A stretch of DNA of 62,660 nucleotides from IMG/VR virus record IMGVR_UViG_3300001918_000027, positions 1 through 62,660 of that record; one strand, written 5' to 3'. This document shows, in pieces, positions 8,411-17,075 of this stretch. Below the pieces are notes generated by a model. The model had not been told where the DNA came from. It searched no databases and saw only the letters and a list, made by a program, of their open reading frames with translations. This DNA comes from a virus. Position 1 is the stretch's first letter. Each line of letters opens with the position of its first letter. The position numbers and the translations under genes are program-made.

Positions 8411-9794
8411 CCGGACCTCCTTCTTTGCTTTGCTGGCTGGCTTTTGCCGCACTCATGTAAACACCTTCTTTGCTGGGATCAGTTGGTAAGCCCTTAGCCT
8501 CTCGTACTTCGTTTACCTGAACCGCTGGCGTGATATCAACATCGGTTAAGCCGCTGATATCAATGCTGTTTTTAATACCGAGTTCGTATTTATCAAAGCC
8601 CAGGCCGGTCCATTTCTGACACTCGTAAAAAATGTCATTCCAAACATTTTGCATGACGTCCTCCTGGGCAGGCCTGATTACGGTGTTCAACTTCAGCTCA
8701 ATAATCTTTGTAACAAAGCCCGAACCCTTACCCAAGGTGCTGGCATTGACTAAACCGGCAAGCACGGCATCCCATTCATTAGCCAGGATGATTTTTTGCA
8801 TCCATTTGTCATCGGCCTCTATGAAACTGCCATCCTTTTGTGTATCGAAGGAATGAAAGCTGCTGCTGTCTATGCCTTCTTCACTGGCTACAACAGCAAC
8901 ACGGCCTCGTTTACCATCACCGGTATGGGTGTTGATGATTTGCTTTGCAATACGATTGGCTTCGGTTTGGCCTACCTGCCCCTTTAAGGCCAGCATACCA
9001 CCGATTACCATGTTGTTGTCAAAGTTGTCAAGGTCATAGCGAGCACCCTTGTATTCCAGTATTTGGTAAATCATACTGGCAACAGCGGAGGGTAAGCCGT
9101 AATGATCGAAGCCCGCTACGGGATTGCTGTACCAAATAATGGTGCGCTCAACATCGCCATCACGTAGCCAGTTGCTTTTCTCCTTATTGCCTGCGCGATA
9201 AATTGGAATTGGCTTAGCCTTAGCAAGTTGCTCACTGGTTGCAATCCCTTGCCTGCGAAATAACTTGCTGGAAATCGCCTCTGTTACATCGCCGTCCTCG
9301 TTTTCACTGCAGAGTCTCCACTCCAGGAAATTATGAACATAGACATAAAAGTATTTCTTACCACCAACTTTAAATCGAACTAATTCAATAGGCACATTAC
9401 CCCAGGTAAAAAAGGACTCAAATATTTTTTTATTCAAGCCCAAAGCCTTTTCACTCTTGCGGTTCATTTTTTTGAACCAGTCGACGATATCGACATCAAG
9501 CTCTCTGCCTTTGATATCGGCGAATCCCATCCCACTGCAGTAATCCTTTTTTGTAATGATACAGGCATTGTGAGTAGTGGATGCAAGCCGGGCCTCAAGT
9601 AATTGCTTGGCATAGTCATCGTCGGGGAAAAGGAAGGGTAAATACCGGTGGCCGCTAATGGTGGAATAACTCAAAGCATTTTCAAAAGGAACCGGGTTGC
9701 GGGCATCGATCTGCGCCACATTGGAAACACTATTTTTTTGGTGCTTCTGATTCGGATGATTCCTTTTGTTTTGTCTTGCCTTGGAGTTATTCAT
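8403..9794 (-). CDS. Phage portal protein
   Basis: 463 residues with portal hallmarks: a segment of early binding and wing domains (FESFFTWGNVPIELVRF near 135), the stem region YGLPSAVASMIYQILEYKGAR near 230, and a C-terminal crown ending in VREAKGLPTDPSKEG, a common portal ending. It would form the dodecameric ring at the capsid vertex through which the terminase packages DNA. The first 25 residues are basic and probably flexible. It is unusual that it lies downstream of the capsid gene instead of next to the terminase. Confidence 0.9.
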   Translation of the reverse strand: MNNSKARQNKRNHPNQKHQKNSVSNVAQIDARNPVPFENALSYSTISGHRYLPFLFPDDDYAKQLLEARLASTTHNACIITKKDYCSGMGFADIKGRELDVDIVDWFKKMNRKSEKALGLNKKIFESFFTWGNVPIELVRFKVGGKKYFYVYVHNFLEWRLCSENEDGDVTEAISSKLFRRQGIATSEQLAKAKPIPIYRAGNKEKSNWLRDGDVERTIIWYSNPVAGFDHYGLPSAVASMIYQILEYKGARYDLDNFDNNMVIGGMLALKGQVGQTEANRIAKQIINTHTGDGKRGRVAVVASEEGIDSSSFHSFDTQKDGSFIEADDKWMQKIILANEWDAVLAGLVNASTLGKGSGFVTKIIELKLNTVIRPAQEDVMQNVWNDIFYECQKWTGLGFDKYELGIKNSIDISGLTDVDITPAVQVNEVREAKGLPTDPSKEGVYMSAAKASQQSKEGGPDV

Positions 9795-9811
9795 TGCCGG
9801 GATGGATATAC

Positions 9812-10048
9812 TTACTTACTTTTTTGCTCTTGCCGCCTTTTCTGAATCTGGCCGTCTACTTTTTCCTTTACCAGGGTATCGGCATCGGGCAGATCGCCCT
9901 CAAACAGTTTAAGCAACGAGGCATCGCCACTCTGCTGTGCGATGATTGCGAGTTCGTCGATATCAGTACGCTCGCCCAAAGGCAAGGCGCTGCCATTGAA
10001 ACCAATGACAACGCCTCTGTACTCACTCCTTATTTTGGCTTTCGCCAT
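9812..10048 (-). CDS. Small phage protein, unknown function
   Basis: 78 residues from the ATG at 10048 (MAKAKIRSEYRGVVIGFN); a longer reading upstream would overlap the preceding gene. The N-terminus forms short strands, the C-terminus is charged and helical (VDGQIQKRRQEQKSK). It sits between the capsid-associated gene and the portal. It is probably a minor head protein, but nothing in the sequence proves it. Confidence 0.55.
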   Translation of the reverse strand: MAKAKIRSEYRGVVIGFNGSALPLGERTDIDELAIIAQQSGDASLLKLFEGDLPDADTLVKEKVDGQIQKRRQEQKSK

Positions 10049-10082
10049 AGCTATAAAAATTATGAGTTTGGAAAAAAAATGA

Positions 10083-10667
10083 TTACTCAGACATGGCCTC
10101 AATAGCTGCCCAGCCACCGGTGAATTCATAAAGGGGCCTGCTGTAATCGCCGGTAAACAATACGTTCATACCGTTGAATTCTTCGAACAGCTTGCCGCTG
10201 GTACCATCGAAGTCACCGAGCTTAATTTTGAATTTCGGAATAGTGAGGCTGTTTACGAACTTCTCTCCCATTACGAAGATGCGGCCACTGTTAAGCCTTA
10301 CAACTATGCCGATACCGCAGCATATAGAAGCCGCATCTGCAGATTGCAAGAAAGTGGTAAGCGCATGACTGAGGTCGGGGAGCTGCGTGGTGATTGCATG
10401 GGTGTATTTAACACTGCTGCCGACGCTCTGCCTGCTGGGGGTGTACTCGGCTTCGTTTTCATTGAAGCCCAGCATGAAGATTTTGGCACCACCTTCAGCT
10501 GTGGCCCCATCCCTGCGGGATAACGCCGTATAGGGCTGGGCTACACCTGCTATGGGAGCCGCCTGCGTCCAGTTGAAATCGTTGGGATCGAATATGCCAA
10601 CATCGGATACCCCACCACTAACGGGGGCGCAGATGCGGTTATATTTTTTTAATACTACACAGACCAT
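10083..10667 (-). CDS. Virion structural protein of unknown type
   Basis: 194 residues, beta-rich, with few charged clusters. Segments include GAKIFMLGFNENEAEYTP and KIKLGDFDGTSGKLFEEFNG. It follows the major capsid gene by 47 bases and precedes the portal block. The beta-rich character would suit a tail-tube or head-decoration protein. I do not recognise the family. Confidence 0.6.
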   Translation of the reverse strand: MVCVVLKKYNRICAPVSGGVSDVGIFDPNDFNWTQAAPIAGVAQPYTALSRRDGATAEGGAKIFMLGFNENEAEYTPSRQSVGSSVKYTHAITTQLPDLSHALTTFLQSADAASICCGIGIVVRLNSGRIFVMGEKFVNSLTIPKFKIKLGDFDGTSGKLFEEFNGMNVLFTGDYSRPLYEFTGGWAAIEAMSE

Positions 10668-10714
10668 TGATTACTGTTTTTATCGGTTAATAAAAATGTT
10701 AATGATTGCCGGCA

Positions 10715-11740
10715 TTATGTCCAATCAGACATTGCAACCACGATATGCTCGGGCAATGCAATCTGTGTACCGGCTTTCATGAATAATCTGTAGTACCACT
10801 TCATGTCCTTCTTTTCGTACCAAACCTCCAAAGCGGTACGGCCATCTTCGCCTTCGCCGTACTCCTTATCGGTTGCAAAAACGAAGTTTCCACGGAGGGT
10901 AAGCACAGCGGCATAACCAGGTGTACCACCTTTAATTTCTGTAATGATGGGCGTCCAGATGGGTTCATGCAGCACCGGTATACCTTTATAGGCCAACACC
11001 TTAATACCGGTTTCCAGCAGTGTATAGCCTTGCGCCTCAAGGCCAACGCTGATGAGGTAATCTTCGTAACCGTTAGCAATTTCTTTGCTCACGTAAAAGG
11101 CCTTTTGGCCATCTTCGAAGCTGTACATCAGCGGGTTCTGTTTGTCATACAAATCCTTGATAAGATTGTAGGCTGCAGCCGGGTTGGTTTGGTAGTTGGT
11201 GTTTGCCGCAATCACAGCGGTTTGGCCAGCGGGAATAACAGCACCGGATATGTACCGCTTAATCCACTTAAAGATACCATCAAATACATTGGTACTCCAG
11301 ATAGCCGTAGGTGAAGTTACACGATCTACATCACCAAAGTAGCTATTTGCAGCCACGTCGATGTTTACTGCGCCCTGGAAATACGGCAATATCTTGTTGC
11401 CAAACAGGGGATCACGGTTGCGCCAATCCTTCAGGGCTCCCTGATAGAATTCGTTTCGGCAGAGGGTTGTAGCACCGTAGATCTCATCTACAACGATTTG
11501 ACGGGTGGTGGCACCAACTACTTTTTTGTAATTCAAATCGCAGCTACCATCCCGGCGTTGCAATATGTTTTGTACCCTGCGGATGTCGATGATGGGGCGC
11601 TTGCTTACCACATTATCCATGATGGTGAATTCATTCAGGGTGCCGCGATAAGGGAAGCCCTGAGGTATGATGTCCTGAAAGGCCGGCTGAATTACGGCCT
11701 GATGGAACGAAAGCGAATCGATACTTACTGTTTCAAACAT
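10715..11740 (-). CDS. Major capsid protein
   Basis: 341 residues, a usual size for HK97-fold capsid proteins. The N-terminus is extended, followed by an alpha/beta core (FDGIFKWIKRYISG near 160, AYNLIKDLYDKQNPLMYS near 190) and the terminal A-domain-like part with NFVFATDKEYGEGED and WYEKKDMKWYYRLFMKAG. It lies directly behind the maturation protease/scaffold and a small decoration-like protein. The HK97 fold is inferred from size, segments and order. Confidence 0.85.
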   Translation of the reverse strand: MFETVSIDSLSFHQAVIQPAFQDIIPQGFPYRGTLNEFTIMDNVVSKRPIIDIRRVQNILQRRDGSCDLNYKKVVGATTRQIVVDEIYGATTLCRNEFYQGALKDWRNRDPLFGNKILPYFQGAVNIDVAANSYFGDVDRVTSPTAIWSTNVFDGIFKWIKRYISGAVIPAGQTAVIAANTNYQTNPAAAYNLIKDLYDKQNPLMYSFEDGQKAFYVSKEIANGYEDYLISVGLEAQGYTLLETGIKVLAYKGIPVLHEPIWTPIITEIKGGTPGYAAVLTLRGNFVFATDKEYGEGEDGRTALEVWYEKKDMKWYYRLFMKAGTQIALPEHIVVAMSDWT

Positions 11741-11780
11741 TTGTTATTGATTGAAAGCGTTAAAAAATTGGTTTACTTCA

Positions 11781-12170
11781 TTACTGCTTATCCCAGTTGG
11801 CAACTGCAGCAGTGGCACCGGCTAAGGCGAATATTTCGCCACGGCCGTCGGCTATGAGGCCATTGTTGGTAATCACGGTTACACACACGACAACGGGCTT
11901 GCTGGTGTTCAGCGTTGCCAAATCAATCGTTTTGGCACCCGGTGCACCGGTAGTGGTGATGGTGTCGCGCAGCTCCTTACCAAGGTAATCCGTTACCCGA
12001 ACATGCGCCTTCTTCAGGCCATCGGTTGAGGGATAAGTTGAGCTGTCGGTTACTACCAAATCGCCCGATGTAATGGCAAGGCCAACACTTGGATTGAAGG
12101 CCGCAACCGGTGTGCCTTCGAGGTGCAACTTGTCTCTTAGGCCGCTGTTATCAAATGCGTTTTGACTCAT
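11781..12170 (-). CDS. Probable head decoration protein
   Basis: 129 residues, beta-rich and low in charge, starting MSQNAFDNSGLRDKLHLEG. The middle part VVTDSSTYPSTDGLKKAHVR and the region TTTGAPGAKTIDLATLN look like a beta-sandwich. It lies between the maturation protease and the major capsid protein, the usual place of decoration or capsid-stabilising proteins. Function is inferred only from position and composition. Confidence 0.55.
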   Translation of the reverse strand: MSQNAFDNSGLRDKLHLEGTPVAAFNPSVGLAITSGDLVVTDSSTYPSTDGLKKAHVRVTDYLGKELRDTITTTGAPGAKTIDLATLNTSKPVVVCVTVITNNGLIADGRGEIFALAGATAAVANWDKQ

Positions 12171-12207
12171 TGTCTAAATTTTGCTGGTGAAAGAAATTTG
12201 TTATGAC

Positions 12208-13383
12208 TTAGGCAGTGGTTGGAATATTCCACCTGCCGATAGGCTCGTCGGTTTTTTCGTTTTTGGGCTTGGTTTCTTTGCCCTTGTTTTGAGCAATTTC
12301 TTCTTCCAAATCCTTTGCCTTTTGTTCGAGTTCCTTAACCTTTTGACTTAGATTGCTGACATCATCGCCCTTAGGCAGTTTGGCGTCCTGTATCGCCTTG
12401 TTAACAGCGTTGGAAATCAGGGTGGCAACATCCTGGCCTTTCAGGGCTTCGGTTACCGCATTTTTCGCCTGATCGGCCACAGAGGTTTCGAACTGTTCAG
12501 CCACGTTTTCAAATGGCTTACTTACGGCCTCAGCAATGCTGTTCACCAGGCTTTCCTGACTGCCATCTTCTGCCGGCTTTACTCCTTTAATGGCGTTCAT
12601 GATGGAGTTGCCCAAATCGGTGAAGAATTTCTTCATCTCATTAAATTGTTTGGTGATTAAATCGTGTTGGTTAGGTTCTTGCTGAGCTCGTGGCGATGTA
12701 GGCGGCTTGCCTACGGCAGAGTTGTACGCATTGAGTACAGCGATGTTGCTAAAGTTCCAGAGCTCTTTTGGAATAGCATTTGTGAAGCCGACTTCATCGG
12801 TTAGTGTTTTTACAAAGCCTTTGTTTACGGTTTCCTCACCGGTTAACCAGGTTTCCTGGTCCATTAGTTTGGTGATTTCCTCCTTCCGAAGCCCGGTGGC
12901 CTCTGCATAGAAGTCGCGAATCCTGTCATTGAATTTCCGCAGGGTTTTTGCGTAGTTTTCGATTACATAAACATCACCATATACACCACCGCTGGCATTA
13001 TGCACCATGAACCAGCTATTCTTTGTGATTTCGCTGTTGCGGCCTGCCATAAGTATGTAGGTGGCTGCACTGGCAATAATTCCCCGGCCAATGGTATTGA
13101 CGGTTTTGCCCTTTTTCTGAAGATCAACCAGGAGGTCGTACATAGCCATGGCATCGCCCACGTGCCCACCATAGCTATTGATGTAAATGTTAAAGGTCTT
13201 TGCCTCACTGGCCGTTAGTTGATCGCGGAGAGACTTGTAAGAAACGCTGGTTTCATCACCCCACCAATCCCGCAATATTTGCTGTGTTTCAGCATCTACA
13301 ATAACACCATCAATGTAAACATCAATGGCATCGTTGGCCTGATTCTGGATGGAGAAATTAAATACTTGTAGCTTCTTTTTCAT
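12208..13383 (-). CDS. ClpP-type head maturation protease fused to a scaffold domain
   Basis: 391 residues. Residues 1-195 form a ClpP-like serine protease: GGHVGDAMAMYDLL near 72-85, nucleophile S105 in GRGIIASAATY, and H128 in WFMVHNASGG. Residues 200-391 are low-complexity and helical, ending in a long coiled coil (VKELEQKAKDLEEEIAQNKG), as expected for a scaffold. The protease should cleave scaffold and capsid termini during head maturation. It is the first gene of the leftward head operon and has a hairpin next to its start codon. It is divergent from the plus-strand operon at 13575. Confidence 0.85.
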   Translation of the reverse strand: MKKKLQVFNFSIQNQANDAIDVYIDGVIVDAETQQILRDWWGDETSVSYKSLRDQLTASEAKTFNIYINSYGGHVGDAMAMYDLLVDLQKKGKTVNTIGRGIIASAATYILMAGRNSEITKNSWFMVHNASGGVYGDVYVIENYAKTLRKFNDRIRDFYAEATGLRKEEITKLMDQETWLTGEETVNKGFVKTLTDEVGFTNAIPKELWNFSNIAVLNAYNSAVGKPPTSPRAQQEPNQHDLITKQFNEMKKFFTDLGNSIMNAIKGVKPAEDGSQESLVNSIAEAVSKPFENVAEQFETSVADQAKNAVTEALKGQDVATLISNAVNKAIQDAKLPKGDDVSNLSQKVKELEQKAKDLEEEIAQNKGKETKPKNEKTDEPIGRWNIPTTA

Positions 13384-13400
13384 CGCAGTACAAAGCTGCG
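13384..13400 (-). promoter_or_regulatory. Hairpin abutting the start codon of the protease/scaffold gene
   Basis: On the minus strand CGCAG (13400-13396) pairs with CTGCG (13388-13384), with a seven-base loop CTTTGTA, and the ATG begins at the next base. It could limit ribosome access until late in infection. This is inference from sequence only. Confidence 0.4.
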
Positions 13401-13491
13401 AGGTATTTTTACTATTTTTTAGTTATAAAAACTATTTTGGTAACAAAGTTTGTAAGCGATTCCGAAAGCTCGTTGAAAAAAAAGTTTTTAA

Positions 13492-13517
13492 AAACATTTG
13501 TTTATTTACAAATGTTT
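13492..13517. promoter_or_regulatory. Ten-base inverted repeat overlapping a promoter (candidate operator)
   Basis: AAACATTTGT (13492-13501) and ACAAATGTTT (13508-13517) are perfect inverted repeats around a six-base centre TTATTT. They cover the -33 element and spacer of the promoter at 13497-13527. A dimeric repressor bound here would block rightward transcription. A small palindrome ACAAAGTTTGT lies upstream at 13443-13453. Confidence 0.6.
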
Positions 13518-13527
13518 ACTATTTTTG
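13497..13527 (+). promoter_or_regulatory. Bacteroidota-type promoter for the plus-strand operon
   Basis: TTTG at 13497-13500, a 19-base spacer, and TATTTTTG at 13520-13527 match the known Bacteroidota consensus (-33 TTTG, -7 TAnnTTTG, spacing about 19). The transcript would start near 13533 and carry a leader with a small hairpin GGGA-CGGCAA-TCCC before the ATG at 13575. Confidence 0.75.
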
Positions 13528-13574
13528 TACTCACAAACAGGGACGGCAATCCCTTCGGTCTAAAAAAATAAACT

Positions 13575-14345
13575 ATGAGTAAAGTAAAATGCTACAGCGT
13601 TCGACTCGCAGCGCTTACCTCAATTTCAGAAAAGGCCTACAAGGCCTCTGGCTTCGACGGTTCAGAAGCCATAATTCCAAAGTCTGCTGTATTTGGTCCC
13701 GATTGCGAAGTTCAAAAAAGTGATGCTTACTGGATTGCTGCCTTTGCCCTAAAAGGCAAGAGCTTGCAATACAGTGAGAAAAAGATTGAATGGTTCGAGA
13801 TGGAATTTGAACCCAAGCAGGAGGAGGCCAAAGCAGAACCGGAACCAATCGACGAAACACCGGTAAGGGGCTATTTCCTTCGCTGGCAGGAAGTAAGGAT
13901 TAAGATAAATGCTTACGGCAAATTAGCCACCCGGAACCGGCAACACATTTACACCTATGAGGGCCCTGCACATCAGGCTCCGAAAGGCTTTGTACCACTC
14001 CCCGATGATGAGTTTGAGATGGCGAAGAAGAAAGAGGGAGAAATGATTGAACCCTATACAACTCCTGATTTTGCAGCCATGATACAGGCCCAAAGGGATG
14101 CAGAAGAGAGGATTGCAAAACGTGAGCAGGACATGACTCAGCAAAGGGAGAAATGGGAAGCCAACGAAGCCGAAAAAGAAGCTAAGGTTGCTGCATTCAG
14201 GGCTAAACTCGAAACCATTACCGACCTGGAGGAAATGCTAAAAGAATGGAAAGCCGCTGGTGCACCACACCCTGCACCAAAACAGATATGTGAGGCCAAA
14301 AATGCATCAGGCCTCGGCTGGAGACCATTTATTGAATCAATTTAA
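13575..14345 (+). CDS. Unrecognised early protein with C-terminal coiled coil
   Basis: 256 residues, first gene of the rightward operon. The N-terminal part (VKCYSVRLAALTSISEKAYK, then YWIAAFALKGKSLQYSEKKI) may be a small alpha/beta domain. Residues 80-95 are a Glu/Pro linker; about 165-215 is a charged coiled coil (DAEERIAKREQDMTQQREKW). The C-terminus GLGWRPFIESI looks folded. No family is recognised. The promoter at 13497-13527 and the candidate operator suggest tight control. It has no visible Shine-Dalgarno; the leader reads AAAAAAATAAACT before the ATG. Confidence 0.6.
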   Translation: MSKVKCYSVRLAALTSISEKAYKASGFDGSEAIIPKSAVFGPDCEVQKSDAYWIAAFALKGKSLQYSEKKIEWFEMEFEPKQEEAKAEPEPIDETPVRGYFLRWQEVRIKINAYGKLATRNRQHIYTYEGPAHQAPKGFVPLPDDEFEMAKKKEGEMIEPYTTPDFAAMIQAQRDAEERIAKREQDMTQQREKWEANEAEKEAKVAAFRAKLETITDLEEMLKEWKAAGAPHPAPKQICEAKNASGLGWRPFIESI

Positions 14346-14355
14346 AACTAAGTGA

Positions 14356-14394
14356 GGCGTTGCATCCGGGCATTTTCTGTCTGGTAGCAATGCC
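14356..14394 (+). promoter_or_regulatory. Intergenic stem-loop before the HARP-like gene
   Basis: GGCGTTGC (14356-14363) pairs with GCAATGCC (14387-14394) through eight pairs including one G-T. Inside it CCGGGC can pair with GTCTGG. It has no T-tract, so it is not a simple terminator. It belongs to the set of hairpins seen between stop and start codons elsewhere in this window. Confidence 0.5.
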
Positions 14395-14441
14395 TATTAA
14401 TCGCACCTTAAGGAATTCGATAACAATTCAAAAACGTTTTT

Positions 14442-15035
14442 ATGTCAAAGCAATCAATTCGCCTTATTGTTGAAGGCGATAAAGTAAAGGTAGTTACTCC
14501 TTATCATCCCGAATTCGTGCATCGGGCCAGGAAACTCAGAGGTGACTGGGATGGCAAAGCCTGGGTATTTGATGAAACCATGCTGGATTACGTGAAAGAC
14601 CTGATGATTAAGTGTTATGGTGTTACCGGTGAGGTGCCTTACGAAACCTGCATACTTGTGGTTACTAATTACAACGACAGCAACTATGGTGGGGCCTGCG
14701 AACTATTTGGACGCACTATTGCCAAGGCCTGGGGTAGGGATAGTGGCGCAAAACTCGGAGACGACATATTTCTCATTAACGGTAGCATTGGCTCCGGTGG
14801 TAGTGTGAAAAACTGGAAGACGGTGGTAACAGATGCCACGCTTGAAATACATGATTTTCCCTTACCTCGTACCGAATTCGAAGACGTGAAAAAAGCCTTG
14901 CAGGAGGGCTGGGTTACGATAAAAATGCCAAAGCCTAAGGCCAGGTCTATTCAGCAAATAGAAGCAGATCTTGCAGAAGCGGTGGCAAAAGTAGATGCCC
15001 TTCGTGAAGAACTTAAAAATGCACAACAACAATGA
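14442..15035 (+). CDS. HARP-like domain protein paired with SNF2 helicase
   Basis: 197 residues. Residues 1-50 read as a HARP-like domain: VKVVTPYHPEFVHRARKL, then GDWDGKAWVFDETML. This is the same arrangement as the N-terminus of the SNF2 protein at 49243-50916 (DIKAIPGRWFDRNTRVWHVP). HARP domains in SMARCAL1-type annealing helicases bind branched DNA (established). The middle part is alpha/beta, and about 160-197 is a coiled coil. The stop overlaps the next start as ATGA, so it is translationally coupled to the helicase and could act as its DNA-binding subunit. The HARP call is a by-eye match. Confidence 0.55.
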   Translation: MSKQSIRLIVEGDKVKVVTPYHPEFVHRARKLRGDWDGKAWVFDETMLDYVKDLMIKCYGVTGEVPYETCILVVTNYNDSNYGGACELFGRTIAKAWGRDSGAKLGDDIFLINGSIGSGGSVKNWKTVVTDATLEIHDFPLPRTEFEDVKKALQEGWVTIKMPKPKARSIQQIEADLAEAVAKVDALREELKNAQQQ

Positions 15036-16675
15036 CATTAGAGCAGCTTTCATATCGAATAAAAGGCTCTAAGTTGATAAAACTGGAAAAAACTGGCACC
15101 GAACGGCTTTATCTCCGTTTCGGTGCCAACAACCAGTACATGAGCACCACGGCTTACCTAACCGTGGTAAACGACAGGATTGATGCCGTTGTAAAGGTGG
15201 AAAACCGCAAGGCGCAGCAACTTCATGATCCCGAAAGAGCAACGAGGTACAAGCAGGACATCGTTGAACAATTTCACGAGTTGATTTACGATTGTGAACT
15301 TGAGAGGAAAAAGGTGCCCCTGCATGAAAGGCTTCGTGACAGCATAACTCCGGTTTACGAAAACAGCCTCCTCCATCAGGCTCAGGCATTGCGGTTCCTT
15401 TGCAGCATGAAAGTATCTGCCCTATTTGCAGACACTGGTACCGGCAAAAGCAAAATCATTTTAGACCTAATAAACAGCAGGTATGAAGCCACTCAAATAC
15501 GAAAGGCTTTGATTTTTTGCCCGGTTGCCACTAAAAAGAACTTCGACGATGAAATAAAAAAGTGGCACCCAAAAACCAAAGTGGAATTCAAAATCGTTGG
15601 GATCGAGAGCATGGGCTCCAGTGACAGAATATTTTTGGAGGCCCTGAATTGGGTTTGTGATGAGACCCAAATCGTAATTGATGAAAGCCATTTTTGCAAA
15701 AACCCATTTGCAAAACGTAGCCTAAGGATACAGAAATGCTGCGACAAAACCAGCTACAAGGCAATACTTACCGGCACACCATTTGAACATCCGAAAGATA
15801 TATATCAGCAATTCGCTTTGCTGTCGCCACTTATAACTGGTTGTAGTAACTACATAAAGTTTGAGCAAAAATACCTCATCATGGGAGGTCCGGCAATGGA
15901 TGAAGTCATTGGTTACAAAAACCTTGACCACCTGTTGGGATTGATAGAACCATACACTTATCAGGTAAGAAAGGAGGATGTATTGAACCTCCCTGCCAAA
16001 CAGTTCCATGAGCGGTACTGCGGGCTCAATGCCAGGCAAGAAGAATTATATAACATTGAGAAAGAAAACCTGCTAAAGGAAATCGAAAACGAGAACATTG
16101 ACGCTCACACTATTTTCAGGTATTTTACCCTACTCCAGCAAATCAGCTGTGGGTTTTACAAACCGAGCCGTGATGCTGAGGTAGAAGATATTGGCAGTAA
16201 TAAACTCGAATTGCTTACTGCGACTGGAATATCGGAGGGGCAAACCCTGTTTTTCTGTAAATACTTATTTGAAACCGAGAAGCTGATAGCATACCTTGGT
16301 AAAGAAAACTGTGCTGTGTTTACCGGGCAAAACACCAAAACCCGGGATGATGAAAAAAACTTATTTGCAACCGGTGAAAAGCGCTATTTTGTAGCCACGA
16401 TGGGCAGCGGAGGCGTTGGTCTCAACGGCCTTCAGGTATGCAGCAGGATAGTTTTCTATTCTAACAGCTTTGCCTGGATGCAAAGAAAGCAATGCATTGG
16501 CAGGATAGACAGACAGGGTCAGGTGAATGGAATGAATATCTATGACCTCATTACAAATTCCGGTATTGATTACAGGATCCAGGCGAACCTTAGCCGAAAA
16601 GGCAACTTAGCTGATGAAATCAGGTCCTTATTGATAGATAAAACTAAATTGAAGCAATATGTCGAAAAATTATAA
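15032..16675 (+). CDS. SNF2/superfamily 2 DNA helicase-like ATPase
   Basis: 547 residues with SF2 motifs in order: Walker A FADTGTGKSK near 132, motif II VIDESH near 215 (DESH rather than DEAH), motif III LTGTPFEHP near 248, and motif VI QCIGRIDRQGQ near 487. This is the SNF2 type, which moves along or anneals double-stranded DNA. The first 120 residues lack HARP features, which appear instead in the preceding gene. It overlaps the upstream gene by four bases and the GNAT gene by 17. The role may be fork remodelling or anti-restriction; the sequence does not decide. Confidence 0.88.
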   Translation: MTLEQLSYRIKGSKLIKLEKTGTERLYLRFGANNQYMSTTAYLTVVNDRIDAVVKVENRKAQQLHDPERATRYKQDIVEQFHELIYDCELERKKVPLHERLRDSITPVYENSLLHQAQALRFLCSMKVSALFADTGTGKSKIILDLINSRYEATQIRKALIFCPVATKKNFDDEIKKWHPKTKVEFKIVGIESMGSSDRIFLEALNWVCDETQIVIDESHFCKNPFAKRSLRIQKCCDKTSYKAILTGTPFEHPKDIYQQFALLSPLITGCSNYIKFEQKYLIMGGPAMDEVIGYKNLDHLLGLIEPYTYQVRKEDVLNLPAKQFHERYCGLNARQEELYNIEKENLLKEIENENIDAHTIFRYFTLLQQISCGFYKPSRDAEVEDIGSNKLELLTATGISEGQTLFFCKYLFETEKLIAYLGKENCAVFTGQNTKTRDDEKNLFATGEKRYFVATMGSGGVGLNGLQVCSRIVFYSNSFAWMQRKQCIGRIDRQGQVNGMNIYDLITNSGIDYRIQANLSRKGNLADEIRSLLIDKTKLKQYVEKL

Positions 16676-17075
16676 AATCATCGAGCAAAAAGGCGAAAAC
16701 ATAGGAATAACAACCCTTATTGGTCGCTTTGCAATGAGCCCTGAAGTGATCCGTGAAATGGGAGGTTTCCCAATCCTTACCAGTGATAAATTTCATTGGT
16801 GGGTGGCTTTGGATGGCAAAAAAGTCGTTTCTTTTGCAGCCATCAAGGTTCAAGCTAAATCAGCTGTACTAACCTATGCCTATACCGTACCAGAACACAG
16901 ACGTAAAGGATTGCATAAGCGCCTTTTAAATGAACGGATTCAATGGGCTATGGCAAATGGCATAACAATCCTAAAGGCTGATTGCACACCGGCAAGCCTG
17001 CCAAACTTTAAAAAGTTAGGCTTTACTGTTATAAAAGAATTCACAGGTTGGACTAAAGTAGAAAAGAAGTTATGA
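16659..17075 (+). CDS. GNAT family N-acetyltransferase
   Basis: 138 residues with the acetyl-CoA binding loop TVPEHRRKGLHKRLL near residues 76-90 (R/QxxGxG/A type) and the later LPNFKKLGFTVIKEF, typical of GNATs. The substrate is unknown. It lies between the helicase and the IbrA-like gene, overlapping both (17 and 4 bases), so the three are probably translated together. It is more A/T-rich than the head genes. Confidence 0.85.
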   Translation: MSKNYKIIEQKGENIGITTLIGRFAMSPEVIREMGGFPILTSDKFHWWVALDGKKVVSFAAIKVQAKSAVLTYAYTVPEHRRKGLHKRLLNERIQWAMANGITILKADCTPASLPNFKKLGFTVIKEFTGWTKVEKKL

